Shown piece after piece: positions 9,460 to 18,455 of a DNA stretch of 64,000 nucleotides. Source of the stretch: an uncultured Parafilimonas sp. (GTDB lineage Bacteria > Bacteroidota > Bacteroidia > Chitinophagales > Chitinophagaceae); contig CAIRZB010000100.1 of NCBI GenBank assembly GCA_903882935.1, positions 1 through 64,000 on the forward strand, in the 5' to 3' direction. A program made the translations under genes and the position numbers. Positions within the stretch are counted from its first letter, which is position 1. Every line of letters begins with the position of its first letter. The notes under the pieces were generated by a model, which did no database searches, was not told the origin of the DNA, and was given only the letters and a program-made list of their open reading frames with translations.

Positions 9460-10709
9460 TAAAAAAAATCCTATTGCTTATCCCGCAAAATGTTATTCCG
9501 GCAACCGACGGGGGGAAAATTGGTATTTTTAAACCCATGCAAAAGTTAGCAGCAGAGTTTAACGTAAAAGCAATGGTTTTTGTAGATCAGGAGGAAAAAG
9601 CTAACGCCCAACCTTATAGTAAAATAAACGTTGATGTCACTTTCCTGGCAGTTAGCAAAAAAGACACCTTCCTTTCTGCTATTTTCAATATTGGCAACAA
9701 GATGCCATTTAAGTTTCAAAAATATTATTTGGAACAGCACAAATTATTTATTGAGAAAACATGTAATAACTGGAAACCAGATGCTATCATATGCCACCAT
9801 GCACACTTGGCAAATTATTGCAGAGACATAAAACGCAAATTTCCAGCCATTTTGCTATTGCTGCGGGAGCATAATGTGGAGTATTTGCTGGTTGAGCAAT
9901 ATTGCAAACACCAGCGTAATTTAATTTTACGGCAGTTTGCCTATTGGCAATTCCAAAAAACAAAAAGGTTTGAACGACGGAGCTGGGATTATTTTGACAA
10001 TGTTATATTTATTTCGGACTCCGATTTTAAGCACCATACCGTAGATAGTATTTCCAAGGCACAAATCATTTATGACGGAACTGACAATATAGCTGAATAT
10101 ATAGAGGTCCCTGAAGAAAAAATTAACGCTTTTTTATTTTCCGGAAGCCTTCGCTCCTATCAAAACCAAATAAACCTACATCATTTTGTGCACAATATTT
10201 GGATACCGTGGAAAAAGAATTATCAAGGGTCGTTTGGCTACGAGCTTTGGGTAACCGGGGACAAGGATACACAATTTGTACAGCAGCAATTGGGCTTAAA
10301 CAAAAGTGAGGTAAATGAGTATAAAATACAATTACTGGGCTTTGTGGATGACATAGTTGTTGTTATGACCAAAGCTAAATTCTTTCTGTCGCCAACAATA
10401 ATCGGCGCTGGTATAAGAATTAAAGTTTTGCAGGCAATGGGCTTGGGCTGCGTTGTTTTTTTGACACAAAAAGATTTAGACATATCAGTGGAATTTAAGC
10501 ACAGCCAAAACGTAATATTGTATGAAGACACTGCCTCTTTCAATAAAAATTTTGAACTATTATCTACTATACCCAACCCACTTTATGTTAAAATTGCTGC
10601 CCGCGCAGCATTATGCGCAAAAGAACACTTTACGTGGGATATTTTTTACAACAAGCTAAAGACGCTTATAAACGTTGTAAATAGCGGTACTGAAAACCAT
10701 AACAACTAG
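9456..10709 (+). CDS. glycosyltransferase, GT-B fold (GT4-like)
   Basis: A 417-residue GT-B type protein. The C-terminal half carries FFLSPTIIGAGIRIKVLQAM (about residues 308-327), the pattern found in GT4-like transferases whose nucleotide-sugar binding site ends in an E/K-x7-E-like helix. The N-terminal domain contains AIICHHAHLANY and LLREHNVEY, seen in GT4 enzymes of surface-glycan loci. It overlaps the polymerase by 4 bp (ATGA). Donor sugar is unknown. Confidence 0.82.
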   Translation: MIKKILLLIPQNVIPATDGGKIGIFKPMQKLAAEFNVKAMVFVDQEEKANAQPYSKINVDVTFLAVSKKDTFLSAIFNIGNKMPFKFQKYYLEQHKLFIEKTCNNWKPDAIICHHAHLANYCRDIKRKFPAILLLLREHNVEYLLVEQYCKHQRNLILRQFAYWQFQKTKRFERRSWDYFDNVIFISDSDFKHHTVDSISKAQIIYDGTDNIAEYIEVPEEKINAFLFSGSLRSYQNQINLHHFVHNIWIPWKKNYQGSFGYELWVTGDKDTQFVQQQLGLNKSEVNEYKIQLLGFVDDIVVVMTKAKFFLSPTIIGAGIRIKVLQAMGLGCVVFLTQKDLDISVEFKHSQNVILYEDTASFNKNFELLSTIPNPLYVKIAARAALCAKEHFTWDIFYNKLKTLINVVNSGTENHNN

Positions 10710-10717
10710 CGTTCACG

Positions 10718-11851
10718 ATGTTTAAAATACTTCAGCTTACTAAACACTACCCACCAGTTTTTGGCGGGATTGAGACAGTGACATTTGATTTAACAGAGGG
10801 GTTGAATAAGCGGCAAATCCAATGCGATGTGTTATGTGCAAATACCAATAATATATTGGAGGTAACTCATCTTAAAAATTACAAAGTCATCAGGGTACCA
10901 AGAGTTGGCAAATTAATGTCTACCTCCATTTCACCCCAACTACCGTCTTATTTGAAGAAAAACTTGGCCTCATACGATGTGGTGCATGTTCATTTTCCAG
11001 ACCCTATGGCTGCCTTAGCGTTATACCTGCAAAAGAATAATAAAGTTCCCTTAGTGGTACACTGGCATAGCGACATAATCAGGCAAAAGACCCTGTTAAA
11101 ATTATATCAACCTTTGCAGGATTGGATTTTAAAAAAGGCAGATCGCATTATTGCAACTTCAGAAAATTATGCGCTACATTCATTGTCATTAAAACCCTAT
11201 CTAAATAAGGTTTCAGTGGTACCAATTGGTATTGACGCATCCAAAATAGGGGCAGTTGACACTTGTACATTTGATATAAAAAAGGAACACCCAGGTAAAA
11301 AAATTGTGTTTGCGTTGGGCAGGCTGGTTTATTATAAGGGGTTTGAATTTTTGTTAAAAGCCGCAACGGCTATAAACGACGATACTATCATCATTATCGG
11401 CGGGGATGGGCCCTTGTTTACAACTTTGCAGGCTTTAATACACCAAAACAATTTGACAAATAAGGTTTTTTTAGTTGGTAAAATACCAAATGTGCAACTG
11501 AGCAGCTATTTTAATGCCTGCGATATTTTCTGTTTGCCCGCGATAGAGAAATCAGAGGCTTTTGGGGTAGTGCTTTTAGAGGCATTGTATTATGGCAAAC
11601 CATTGGTCACCTCGGATATTAAAGAATCTGGTATTTGCTGGGTTAACCAACATGATAAAACAGGGTATAATCTGCCACCAAAAGATATTGTTGCGTTGGC
11701 AATAAAGATAAATGAATTGTTGGCAAACAAAGAAAAATACGCTATGCTCTCCGCCAATGCGAAGGAAAGGTTTCACGAGCATTTCCAAAGTGAAAAAATG
11801 GTTGATTCGATGGTGGATGTATATAAAGAAATATTAAATAGGAATAACTAG
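10718..11851 (+). CDS. family 4 glycosyltransferase
   Basis: A 377-residue retaining GT4 enzyme. The acceptor domain starts ILQLTKHYPPVFGGIETV with the Gly-rich FGGIE loop. The donor domain has FALGRLVYYKGFEFLLKA, GGDGPL, and SEAFGVVLLEALYYGKPLV, where the two Glu residues of the E-x7-E motif fall at about 285 and 293. It follows the previous glycosyltransferase by 8 bp in the operon. It acts in the cytoplasm on the lipid-linked oligosaccharide; mannosyl or glucosyl transfer are the common family activities. Confidence 0.9.
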   Translation: MFKILQLTKHYPPVFGGIETVTFDLTEGLNKRQIQCDVLCANTNNILEVTHLKNYKVIRVPRVGKLMSTSISPQLPSYLKKNLASYDVVHVHFPDPMAALALYLQKNNKVPLVVHWHSDIIRQKTLLKLYQPLQDWILKKADRIIATSENYALHSLSLKPYLNKVSVVPIGIDASKIGAVDTCTFDIKKEHPGKKIVFALGRLVYYKGFEFLLKAATAINDDTIIIIGGDGPLFTTLQALIHQNNLTNKVFLVGKIPNVQLSSYFNACDIFCLPAIEKSEAFGVVLLEALYYGKPLVTSDIKESGICWVNQHDKTGYNLPPKDIVALAIKINELLANKEKYAMLSANAKERFHEHFQSEKMVDSMVDVYKEILNRNN

Positions 11852-11903
11852 GTATACTGCTGTCCATAAATTTTTGCACTTTTCAACGCCTTAATACTTT
11901 CGA

Positions 11904-12686
11904 ATGAAACAAAAAATCAGAGACTTTTTACATTTATTTGGCATTGACATTACTCTCCGGCCCAAATATAATGGCAGTTCCACTTTTGAGATTGACGGAT
12001 TTAGCTACGGTTTTTCTACACCTACTGCGAATTTAACACCATGGGACGGTGATGAGGATTTTAAAAAAATATATGCCATAGTTAGAAACAGGTTTACATT
12101 AGTGGATATTTACCGTTGTTATGAGTTGTGGCAATTGGTTGAAAAAGCTTATGAGTTAAGCCCATCAGCCGGAATACTGGAAGTGGGTGTTTGGCGGGGC
12201 GGCACTTCAGCTATAATGGCTGAAAAATTAAAAACACTACATGCTAACACACCCATATTTATGGCTGATACGTTTACAGGGGTGGCAAAAGCAACAAAAG
12301 AAGATAAGTTTTATGTTGGAGGGGAACATTGCGACACAAGCGAACAATTGGTTACCGAACTAATGATAGATACTGTTGGCTATAAAAATTTCACTATCTT
12401 AAAAGGCATTTTCCCCGAGGATACCCAGCATCTCATAACTTCTGTAGAACAGTTTTCACTTTGCCATATTGATGTTGATGTTTATGCATCAGCAAAAGAT
12501 ATACTAGAGTGGATATGGGGCAAATTGATTATAGGGGGTATGATTGTATTTGATGATTACGGGTTTCATACCTGTGTCGGCATAACAAAATTTGTTGAAG
12601 AACACCGTCATAAAACAGACCGCGTAATAATACATAACTTAAATGGACACGCGATTATTGTAAAAATAGGTAACCAAATAGTATAA
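11904..12686 (+). CDS. TylF/macrocin-type O-methyltransferase family protein
   Basis: A 260-residue class I methyltransferase resembling the metal-dependent TylF/MycF family that methylates sugar hydroxyls. LEVGVWRGGTSAIMAE (about residues 96-111) is motif I. CHIDVDVY (about 195-202) and IVFDDYGF (about 222-229) supply the acidic metal and catalytic positions expected in TylF-like enzymes. It is the last plus-strand gene before the opposite-strand methyltransferase, with only 24 bp between their stop codons. Likely role: O-methylation of a glycan residue. Confidence 0.83.
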   Translation: MKQKIRDFLHLFGIDITLRPKYNGSSTFEIDGFSYGFSTPTANLTPWDGDEDFKKIYAIVRNRFTLVDIYRCYELWQLVEKAYELSPSAGILEVGVWRGGTSAIMAEKLKTLHANTPIFMADTFTGVAKATKEDKFYVGGEHCDTSEQLVTELMIDTVGYKNFTILKGIFPEDTQHLITSVEQFSLCHIDVDVYASAKDILEWIWGKLIIGGMIVFDDYGFHTCVGITKFVEEHRHKTDRVIIHNLNGHAIIVKIGNQIV

Positions 12687-12710
12687 ACTCCGCCTGAGAT
12701 AATTTCGGAA

Positions 12711-13346
12711 TCAACTATTTTTTTTCGCATAAACATATTCTGCAAAGCCCAAGATATCCCAAAATATGCTGCCTGGAATGTAACCACGTTTCATCACGTT
12801 ATAGGCAATCTTTATTGGAGTAAGCAGAATGTAAGGCCAATATCGCCGTAACCCTTTACTAATTGTTACAAAGCCGGCAGTTGTTAATAGTTGCTCAATT
12901 TCTTGTAAAGAGTAAAGTCTTACGTGAGTGGGGTCGTCATAAAAATTTAAAGAACCGCGCATTTTTGGAAAGCGCGTGCTCTTTTCCCCAGGGTATTCTA
13001 TATAAATAAACCCGCCGGGTTTCAATTTTTTAGCAAGCCCTTCTATTACCTTATCACCGTTGTGTAAGTGTTCTATGATATGGCTTAATATTATCAAATC
13101 ATAATAATAATCGGGAATCTCATCAAAATCTAACTTGGTTACATCCATTTCAAAATACCGATCCATCAATGACATGTCATTTGCGGAATTATCATAATTT
13201 CCAATATCAATGCCATGGTAAATACAATCTGGAAAAACTCTTTTTGCTAGCGAAGGTGAATGACTGCCTGCGCCAACATCAAGTAAAATAAATTTTTTAG
13301 TTTTAAAATGGTTGTGGGAAAAACGAAACCTCGGTGGAATAATCAT
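12711..13346 (-). CDS. class I SAM-dependent methyltransferase on the opposite strand
   Basis: A 211-residue methyltransferase. Motif I is FILLDVGAGSHSPSLA (about residues 19-34), motif II GIDIGNYD, and LIILSHIIEHLHNGDKVI (about 87-104) has the D/S.IEH signature, followed by LKPGGFIYIEYPGE. It is the only gene in the 1.7-16.6 kb glycan locus transcribed leftwards. It converges with the TylF-like gene and is divergent from the next glycosyltransferase across a 141-bp gap, so it splits the locus into two transcription units. Acceptor unknown. Confidence 0.85.
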   Translation of the reverse strand: MIIPPRFRFSHNHFKTKKFILLDVGAGSHSPSLAKRVFPDCIYHGIDIGNYDNSANDMSLMDRYFEMDVTKLDFDEIPDYYYDLIILSHIIEHLHNGDKVIEGLAKKLKPGGFIYIEYPGEKSTRFPKMRGSLNFYDDPTHVRLYSLQEIEQLLTTAGFVTISKGLRRYWPYILLTPIKIAYNVMKRGYIPGSIFWDILGFAEYVYAKKNS

Positions 13347-13487
13347 ACAAACAAATCATTTAAACTTAGCGCAAAAAAGGGTTTATGATAATCTTTATCT
13401 TAGGCATTTTTTAGAAAAAAATCCCATACGATTCAAGCACAAAAGAAAGACAAAAATTCAGTATTTATACGTCTGTTTAAATTTTTA

Positions 13488-14303
13488 ATGCATAAATTAA
13501 CTTGTTCAATAGTAATATACCAGCAACGGGCATGCACTTTAATGCCGTTAGTTTTAAACCTAACCAACTGCCAGTTGATTGAAAAACTTTACCTAATCGA
13601 CAACTCCCCTATCAATACCTTACACTCCCTTGCAACCCACCCAAAAATTGAATACATATTTAACAATGCCAACCTGGGTTATGGAGCAGGGCACAACGTT
13701 GCTGTAAAAAAGGCATTGGCCAAAAGCAAATACCATATTGTTGTAAACCCAGATATTATGTTTGAGCCTGGCACCATTGAAAAAATGTACGATTACATGC
13801 AGGCAAACCATGCTGTTGGCCTGCTAATGCCCAAAATAAATTACCCTAATGGAACCCTACAATATGCCTGTAAGCTATTGCCAACACCGGCCGATTTAAT
13901 ATTAAGGCGTTTTTTGCCGGCTGCGTTGATAAAAAACAGAACGGCCTATTTTGAAATGCACGACAGCGGTTACAACAAAATAATGGAAGTACCGTATCTT
14001 TCCGGCTGCTTTATGTTTTTGAGGACAGAGGCACTAAATAAAGCGGGGCTTTTTGACGAACGTTTTTTTATGTACCCGGAAGACATTGACCTAACCAGGC
14101 GCATACACAAACATTATAAAACAATCTTCTACCCGTATGCTGATATAACCCACGTGCATGAAAGAGGAAGCTACAAAAGTATTAGGTTGCTTTTTGTGCA
14201 TATAATAAACATGATAAAATATTTTAATAAATGGGGCTGGTTTTTTGATTCGGAAAGAAAACAGGTGAACGAAAAAATAAGGAGCCAATATACAAGGCGT
14301 TAA
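13488..14303 (+). CDS. family 2 glycosyltransferase (WbbL-like)
   Basis: A 271-residue GT-A enzyme. The opening LTCSIVIYQQ, the donor-site YLIDNS, NANLGYGAGHNVAVKKAL (about residues 60-77) and the DXD-like VVNPDIMFEPG (about 84-94) place it with WbbL-type rhamnosyltransferases. FMYPEDIDLTRRI (about 193-205) carries the acceptor-site ED. It starts the second plus-strand half of the glycan locus after the divergent intergenic gap. Rhamnosyl transfer is a family-based guess. Confidence 0.88.
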   Translation: MHKLTCSIVIYQQRACTLMPLVLNLTNCQLIEKLYLIDNSPINTLHSLATHPKIEYIFNNANLGYGAGHNVAVKKALAKSKYHIVVNPDIMFEPGTIEKMYDYMQANHAVGLLMPKINYPNGTLQYACKLLPTPADLILRRFLPAALIKNRTAYFEMHDSGYNKIMEVPYLSGCFMFLRTEALNKAGLFDERFFMYPEDIDLTRRIHKHYKTIFYPYADITHVHERGSYKSIRLLFVHIINMIKYFNKWGWFFDSERKQVNEKIRSQYTRR

Positions 14304-14334
14304 ACAAGCAAAACAAAAAGCAAGAGGTAAATTT

Positions 14335-15531
14335 TTGAAACCCAAACTACTCATCATACTCAACCGTTTGGTTATTGGCGGGCAAGCCTTAGATACCATA
14401 CCACTTCTTTATAACTTAAAAGAAGAGTTTGACCTACTTATTTTGCATGGCCGCAAGGAAAAAGATGAAATAGAGGCTACCGCTCTTTTGCACCAATTTA
14501 GAAGCCTGCCCTTGGTGCTAAATCCTTATTTTAAACGCAAACTGAACGTAATTAATGACATTGGGGCCTTTTTTTTCATCCTTTCCACCATCCTTAAGTT
14601 CAAACCTAGTATTGTACACACCCATGGTTTAAAATCTGGTCTTATGGGCCGCGTGGCAGCTTACCTGGCGGGCATAAAATGTGTTTACCATACTTACCAT
14701 GGGCACCATTTTCACTCGTATTTCAACCCATTCATTTCCAAATGGATTATCCTAGCCGAACGGTTGCTGGCTAAAATAACAACCAGCCTTGTTGCGATAA
14801 GTGCCACCCAAAAAAATGAACTGGCCATTACCTATAAAATTGCCCCCTCCGAAAAAATACAGGTAATTCCACTTGGTATAGATAAAAACGTCTTTTCAAG
14901 TAATAACGAGGTGGCCAGACAACAATTTAGGCAGCATTACGCCATTAGCGACAAAGCCATAACCATTGGCATCATCGGCCGCATTGTACCCGTAAAAAAC
15001 CTCCTCCTGTTTACACAGGTTGTCGCCAACACTATTAGGCAAAAAGACAACAGCACCGCAGTTAAGTTTTTTATTATTGGCGATGGCCAGGACAAGAAAA
15101 TGGTAATGGCCGACTTGGATAAAAACAATATCCGCTGGTGCAAGGCCGATAATTTGGATAGCAGCGCGCAGGTAGTGTTTACCTCTTGGGTTACCCATGT
15201 AGCGTTAGCCCTACATGGGCTGGATGTTGTTGTGCTTACCTCGCATAATGAGGGCACCCCCCTATCGCTCATCGAGGCTCAGTTTTGTGGCAAACCGGTG
15301 GTGGCCACAAATGTTGGTGGCGTAAAGGATACTTTTGTTGACGGTGAGAGCGGCTTTTTGGTACCAGCCGGCAATGCAGGTATTTTTACCGAAAAGCTAA
15401 TGCTGTTGGTTACCGATGGGCACCTGCGCGCCAATATGGGCAGGCACGCTGCGGCATTTGCTGCAAATAATTTTTCCAAAGCAAAAGAAATTGATAGCTT
15501 CAAACAATTATACCACTCCTGCGAAAAATAG
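14335..15531 (+). CDS. family 4 glycosyltransferase
   Basis: A 398-residue GT4 enzyme translated from TTG 14335. N-terminal LIILNRLVIGGQALDTIPLL, IVHTHGLKSGLMGR and YHTYHGHHFHSY are typical of the WcaL/Bsh-type acceptor domain. The donor domain has IGIIGRIVPVKNLLLF and VLTSHNEGTPLSLIEAQFCG, with E-x7-E at about residues 306 and 314. It precedes the epimerase by 6 bp, so the two are surely cotranscribed. Likely adds a hexose or uronic acid to the repeat unit. Confidence 0.88.
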   Translation: MKPKLLIILNRLVIGGQALDTIPLLYNLKEEFDLLILHGRKEKDEIEATALLHQFRSLPLVLNPYFKRKLNVINDIGAFFFILSTILKFKPSIVHTHGLKSGLMGRVAAYLAGIKCVYHTYHGHHFHSYFNPFISKWIILAERLLAKITTSLVAISATQKNELAITYKIAPSEKIQVIPLGIDKNVFSSNNEVARQQFRQHYAISDKAITIGIIGRIVPVKNLLLFTQVVANTIRQKDNSTAVKFFIIGDGQDKKMVMADLDKNNIRWCKADNLDSSAQVVFTSWVTHVALALHGLDVVVLTSHNEGTPLSLIEAQFCGKPVVATNVGGVKDTFVDGESGFLVPAGNAGIFTEKLMLLVTDGHLRANMGRHAAAFAANNFSKAKEIDSFKQLYHSCEK

Positions 15532-15537
15532 ATTACC

Positions 15538-16590
15538 ATGAAATTTTTAGTTACCGGCACCGCTGGTTTTATTGGGTTTCATTTAACCAACCGCCTGCTT
15601 GCCGAAGGGCACAGTGTTGTGGGTATTGACAGCATTAACTATTACTATGATGTTAACGTAAAATACAACCGCCTTGCCTTTGCAGGTATTTTAAAAGAAA
15701 ACATACAGTACAACCAGCCTGTTTTAAGTACCAAAAACAACAACTACACATTTTACAAGGTTCAGCTGGAAGAGAAACAACACCTGATGGCAATTTTTGA
15801 GCAGTATGGCTTTGATGTGGTGGTAAATCTTGCGGCCCAAGCAGGGGTACGATACAGTTTGATAAACCCCGATGCCTACGTTAACAGCAACATTGTTGGC
15901 TTTGTAAATATATTGGAGTGTTGCAGGCACCATCATATCGGCCATTTGGCCTACGCCAGCAGCAGCAGCGTATACGGGCTTAACGATGAAAACCCTTTTT
16001 CAACAGCACAAAATGTTGACCACCCTCTTTCTCTGTACGCAGCAAGTAAAAAAAGCAACGAGCTGATGGCCCATGTATATAGCCACCTGTTTAACCTGCC
16101 CACCACCGGGCTGCGCTTTTTTACAGTGTACGGCCCTTGGGGCAGGCCAGATATGGCGTTGTTCATATTTACAAAGGCCATTCTTGAGGGCAGGCCAATT
16201 CAGGTGTTTAACAACGGCAATATGCTGCGCGATTTTACGTATGTAGACGACATTGTGGAAGGCATTTTAAGGGTTGCCCTAAACCCACCCCAGCCAAACC
16301 CTGGTTGGCTGGCCAGCAACTCTGATGCTTCATCGTCGTCAGCACCGTATAAGGTATACAATATCGGCAATAATTCCCCTGTAAAACTAATGGACTTTAT
16401 AAACGCCGCGGAGAATGAACTTGGCATAGAAGCAATTAAAGAGTACATGCCCCTGCAACCGGGCGACGTGCCGGCTACCTACGCAGATGTGCATGACCTT
16501 GTGCGCGATATGGGCTACAAGCCAGCCACAACAGTGCAGCATGGCATAAAAATGTTCATACAATGGTATAGAGAGTATTACAAGGTGTAA
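15538..16590 (+). CDS. NAD-dependent UDP-sugar epimerase, UDP-glucuronate 4-epimerase-like
   Basis: A 350-residue extended SDR enzyme. The NAD-binding motif is GTAGFIGFH (residues 7-15), [16 protein letters not shown] (about 30-45) is characteristic of UDP-glucuronate 4-epimerases, ASSSSVYG supplies the catalytic Ser and YAASK (about 168-172) the Tyr/Lys pair. [16 protein letters not shown] matches the same subfamily. It would supply UDP-galacturonate for the polysaccharide, implying an acidic polymer. It ends the glycan locus, 100 bp upstream of a strong terminator. Other 4-epimerase substrates (UDP-GlcNAc types) remain possible. Confidence 0.88.
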   Translation: MKFLVTGTAGFIGFHLTNRLLAEGHSVVGIDSINYYYDVNVKYNRLAFAGILKENIQYNQPVLSTKNNNYTFYKVQLEEKQHLMAIFEQYGFDVVVNLAAQAGVRYSLINPDAYVNSNIVGFVNILECCRHHHIGHLAYASSSSVYGLNDENPFSTAQNVDHPLSLYAASKKSNELMAHVYSHLFNLPTTGLRFFTVYGPWGRPDMALFIFTKAILEGRPIQVFNNGNMLRDFTYVDDIVEGILRVALNPPQPNPGWLASNSDASSSSAPYKVYNIGNNSPVKLMDFINAAENELGIEAIKEYMPLQPGDVPATYADVHDLVRDMGYKPATTVQHGIKMFIQWYREYYKV

Positions 16591-16690
16591 AGTATTTCTG
16601 CAAAAGCTAGGGTGGCCCCGTTTAGGCCTTGTTGCCAAACCCAGCCAAAATGCTAATATTATTCGCTCCTTTTGTGCTATAAATAACTTT

Positions 16691-16719
16691 TACCCTGCCT
16701 TTGGTGGGGTATTTTTTTT
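16691..16719 (+). terminator. rho-independent terminator after the glycan locus
   Basis: A 9-bp stem (TACCCTGCC / GGTGGGGTA, two G-U pairs) with a TTT loop is followed by eight T residues at 16712-16719. It lies 100 bp after the epimerase stop and isolates the glycan operon from the carotenoid regulator. Confidence 0.85.
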
Positions 16720-16859
16720 CTAACTTATTTGGTTGCTCCGTCTGGGCTTGGTAAAACCCGGCATGCCCAAAAAATATTTGTTTAAATATTTTAACAATAT
16801 TTATATTGAAAAATAAACAAAAATGCAAAAGCATTCTTAGTTTCGGTTTGTATTCAGGC

Positions 16860-16886
16860 TAAGCGTGTAATAATATAAAACGCTTA
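16860..16886. promoter_or_regulatory. inverted repeat upstream of the CarH-like gene
   Basis: TAAGCGT (16860-16866) and ACGCTTA (16880-16886) form a perfect 7-bp inverted repeat with a 13-bp AT-rich spacer, 36 bp before the ATG of the B12-binding regulator. The left half, AAGCGTGTAA, resembles AAGCGCGTAA at 17851-17860 ahead of the sigma-factor promoter. Position and symmetry suggest an operator, perhaps autoregulatory; binding is inference. Confidence 0.4.
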
Positions 16887-16921
16887 AACATTTTTTTACT
16901 GTTTCTTGTTGTTTATGGACT

Positions 16922-17800
16922 ATGGATGCATTTACAATCAAAGATTTGGAGAACTTAAGCGGTATAAAGGCCCATACCATCCGCATTTGGGAGCAGCGGT
17001 ATTCATTCCTGAAACCCCAACGCACCGATACCAACATACGGTATTACACCAACGAGGAGCTAAAAAAATTGCTGAATGTTGCCCTGTTGAACAAATTTGG
17101 CTTTAAAATTTCCCACATCAACCGGATGAATGGCCAGCAGGTGTACGAAAGAATCGAATCACTTACGCAATCCGAAGCAGTTAATGAGAAGATTGTAAAC
17201 AGCTTGGTTACGTTGATGATTGACTTAGAGGTGGGCAAGTTTGAAGATATTCTGGATGAATACATTGCAGTTAAAGGCATTGAAAAAACAATACCCCAGT
17301 TAATTTTCCCGTTGCTTGAAAAAATTGGCGTACTATGGCACACCAACCACATAGTGCCGGCGCAGGAGCATCTCGTAAGCAACATTATGCGGCAAAAATT
17401 GATTGTTGGCATAGAAAATGCCAACCCGCAAATAAAACTTGATAAAACCGTGTTGGTATTTTTACCGGAAGACGAACACCACGAGCTGGGCCTATTGTAT
17501 ATGTACCACCAATTTAAAACCCGTGGCTTTACGGTGTTGTACCTCGGCCCCAACACCCCCGTGTCAGACGTGCATTTTGTAGTACGCCGTAAAAAGGTAC
17601 ATTTTGTATATACACATATAATATCAAGCCCGGTAAATTTTAATTTTGATAAATTTTTGGCATCCTATTCCAGTATGGTGCCAGATGTACCGATGGTAAT
17701 AACGGGTAAGTACGCAAAAACCTACAAAAAAAGCACCCCTGTGCATGTACATTTCAAACAATCTCTTGCTGACGTAATGGAATATGCCACTAGCCTTTAA
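16922..17800 (+). CDS. CarH/LitR-like MerR regulator with B12-binding domain
   Basis: A 292-residue regulator. An N-terminal MerR helix-turn-helix (residues 3-70; FTIKDLENLSGIKAHTIRIW, then RYSFLKPQR) is joined to a helical bundle and a C-terminal cobalamin-binding Rossmann domain. The bundle contains W139-x9-E149-H150, the Wx9EH signature of adenosylcobalamin-binding photoreceptors. The Rossmann domain has E185-x-H187-x-x-G190, placing H187 as the lower axial Co ligand. In characterised CarH proteins, AdoCbl-bound tetramers repress carotenoid genes in the dark and fall apart in light. The gene is followed by an ECF sigma factor and crtI/crtB, which fits that role. Whether this protein senses light or only B12 is inference. 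Confidence 0.9.
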   Translation: MDAFTIKDLENLSGIKAHTIRIWEQRYSFLKPQRTDTNIRYYTNEELKKLLNVALLNKFGFKISHINRMNGQQVYERIESLTQSEAVNEKIVNSLVTLMIDLEVGKFEDILDEYIAVKGIEKTIPQLIFPLLEKIGVLWHTNHIVPAQEHLVSNIMRQKLIVGIENANPQIKLDKTVLVFLPEDEHHELGLLYMYHQFKTRGFTVLYLGPNTPVSDVHFVVRRKKVHFVYTHIISSPVNFNFDKFLASYSSMVPDVPMVITGKYAKTYKKSTPVHVHFKQSLADVMEYATSL

Positions 17801-17876
17801 CCCCTTGCGGCAAAAATTAACTACCACTAATTTATAAATAAGTACCAAGAAAGCGCGTAAATTGTAAAAAACTTTA

Positions 17877-17904
17877 TTGCCAACTAAAAATATGTTTAAC
17901 TTTG
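17877..17904 (+). promoter_or_regulatory. Bacteroidota-type promoter for the sigma factor and crtI
   Basis: TTG at 17877-17879 (the -33 element, ATTG in context) is followed after 17 bp by TAACTTTG at 17897-17904, a perfect match to TAnnTTTG. The ECF sigma gene starts 26 bp downstream. AAGCGCGTAA at 17851-17860, just upstream, resembles half of the inverted repeat before the CarH-like gene. Confidence 0.6.
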
Positions 17905-17930
17905 CAGTGTAAATTTTTAAACAAAAAGTT

Positions 17931-18431
17931 ATGGCAGCTTTAGAATTTAACCAAGTGTTGTTGAGCAATGCAGAGTTTTTAAAGCCCTTTGCTATTACTT
18001 TAACAAGGGATACAGAAGCGGCGAAAGACCTTTTTCAGGAAACTATGTACCGTGCCCTTGTTAATGAGGATAAATACAAAGTGGGCACCAATGTTAAGGC
18101 GTGGCTTTACACCATAATGCGTAATGTGTTTATCAACGGCTACCGGCGCAAAGCAAAGCAACAAACCATATTTGATGCCACCCCTAACGAGGCTTTACTA
18201 AATTCTAACCAGTTAAGCGTTATGAACGATGCTGCGAGCATACTTAACCATAAAGAATTGCAAAAAGCCATTTATAACCTGCCAGAGATTTTCAAGACTC
18301 CCTTCATGCTATATTTTGACGGCTTTAAATACCACGAAATTGCAGAAGTGTTAAATGAACCACTGGGTACAATAAAAAGCAGGATACATTTTGCGCGAAA
18401 ACTACTTAAAGAACAAGCAGAACGATTTTAA
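17931..18431 (+). CDS. ECF-type RNA polymerase sigma factor
   Basis: A 166-residue sigma-70 family protein with regions 2 and 4 only. Region 2 shows DTEAAKDLFQETMYRAL (about residues 28-44) and VKAWLYTIMRNVFINGYRR (about 58-76). Region 4 has FMLYFDGFKYHEIAEVLNEP and GTIKSRIHFARKLLK, the helix-turn-helix that reads the -35/-33 element. No anti-sigma factor is adjacent, so control probably runs through transcription by the upstream CarH-like regulator. It lies 24 bp before crtI and likely drives the carotenoid genes. Confidence 0.9.
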   Translation: MAALEFNQVLLSNAEFLKPFAITLTRDTEAAKDLFQETMYRALVNEDKYKVGTNVKAWLYTIMRNVFINGYRRKAKQQTIFDATPNEALLNSNQLSVMNDAASILNHKELQKAIYNLPEIFKTPFMLYFDGFKYHEIAEVLNEPLGTIKSRIHFARKLLKEQAERF

Positions 18432-18435
18432 AATA

Positions 18436-18448
18436 GGGGCCAAGCCCC
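18436..18448 (+). promoter_or_regulatory. small hairpin in the crtI leader
   Basis: GGGGC-CAA-GCCCC forms a 5-bp GC stem 7 bp before the TTG start of crtI, where a ribosome would bind. It could limit translation of crtI relative to the sigma factor. Confidence 0.35.
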
Positions 18449-18455
18449 ACTTACA

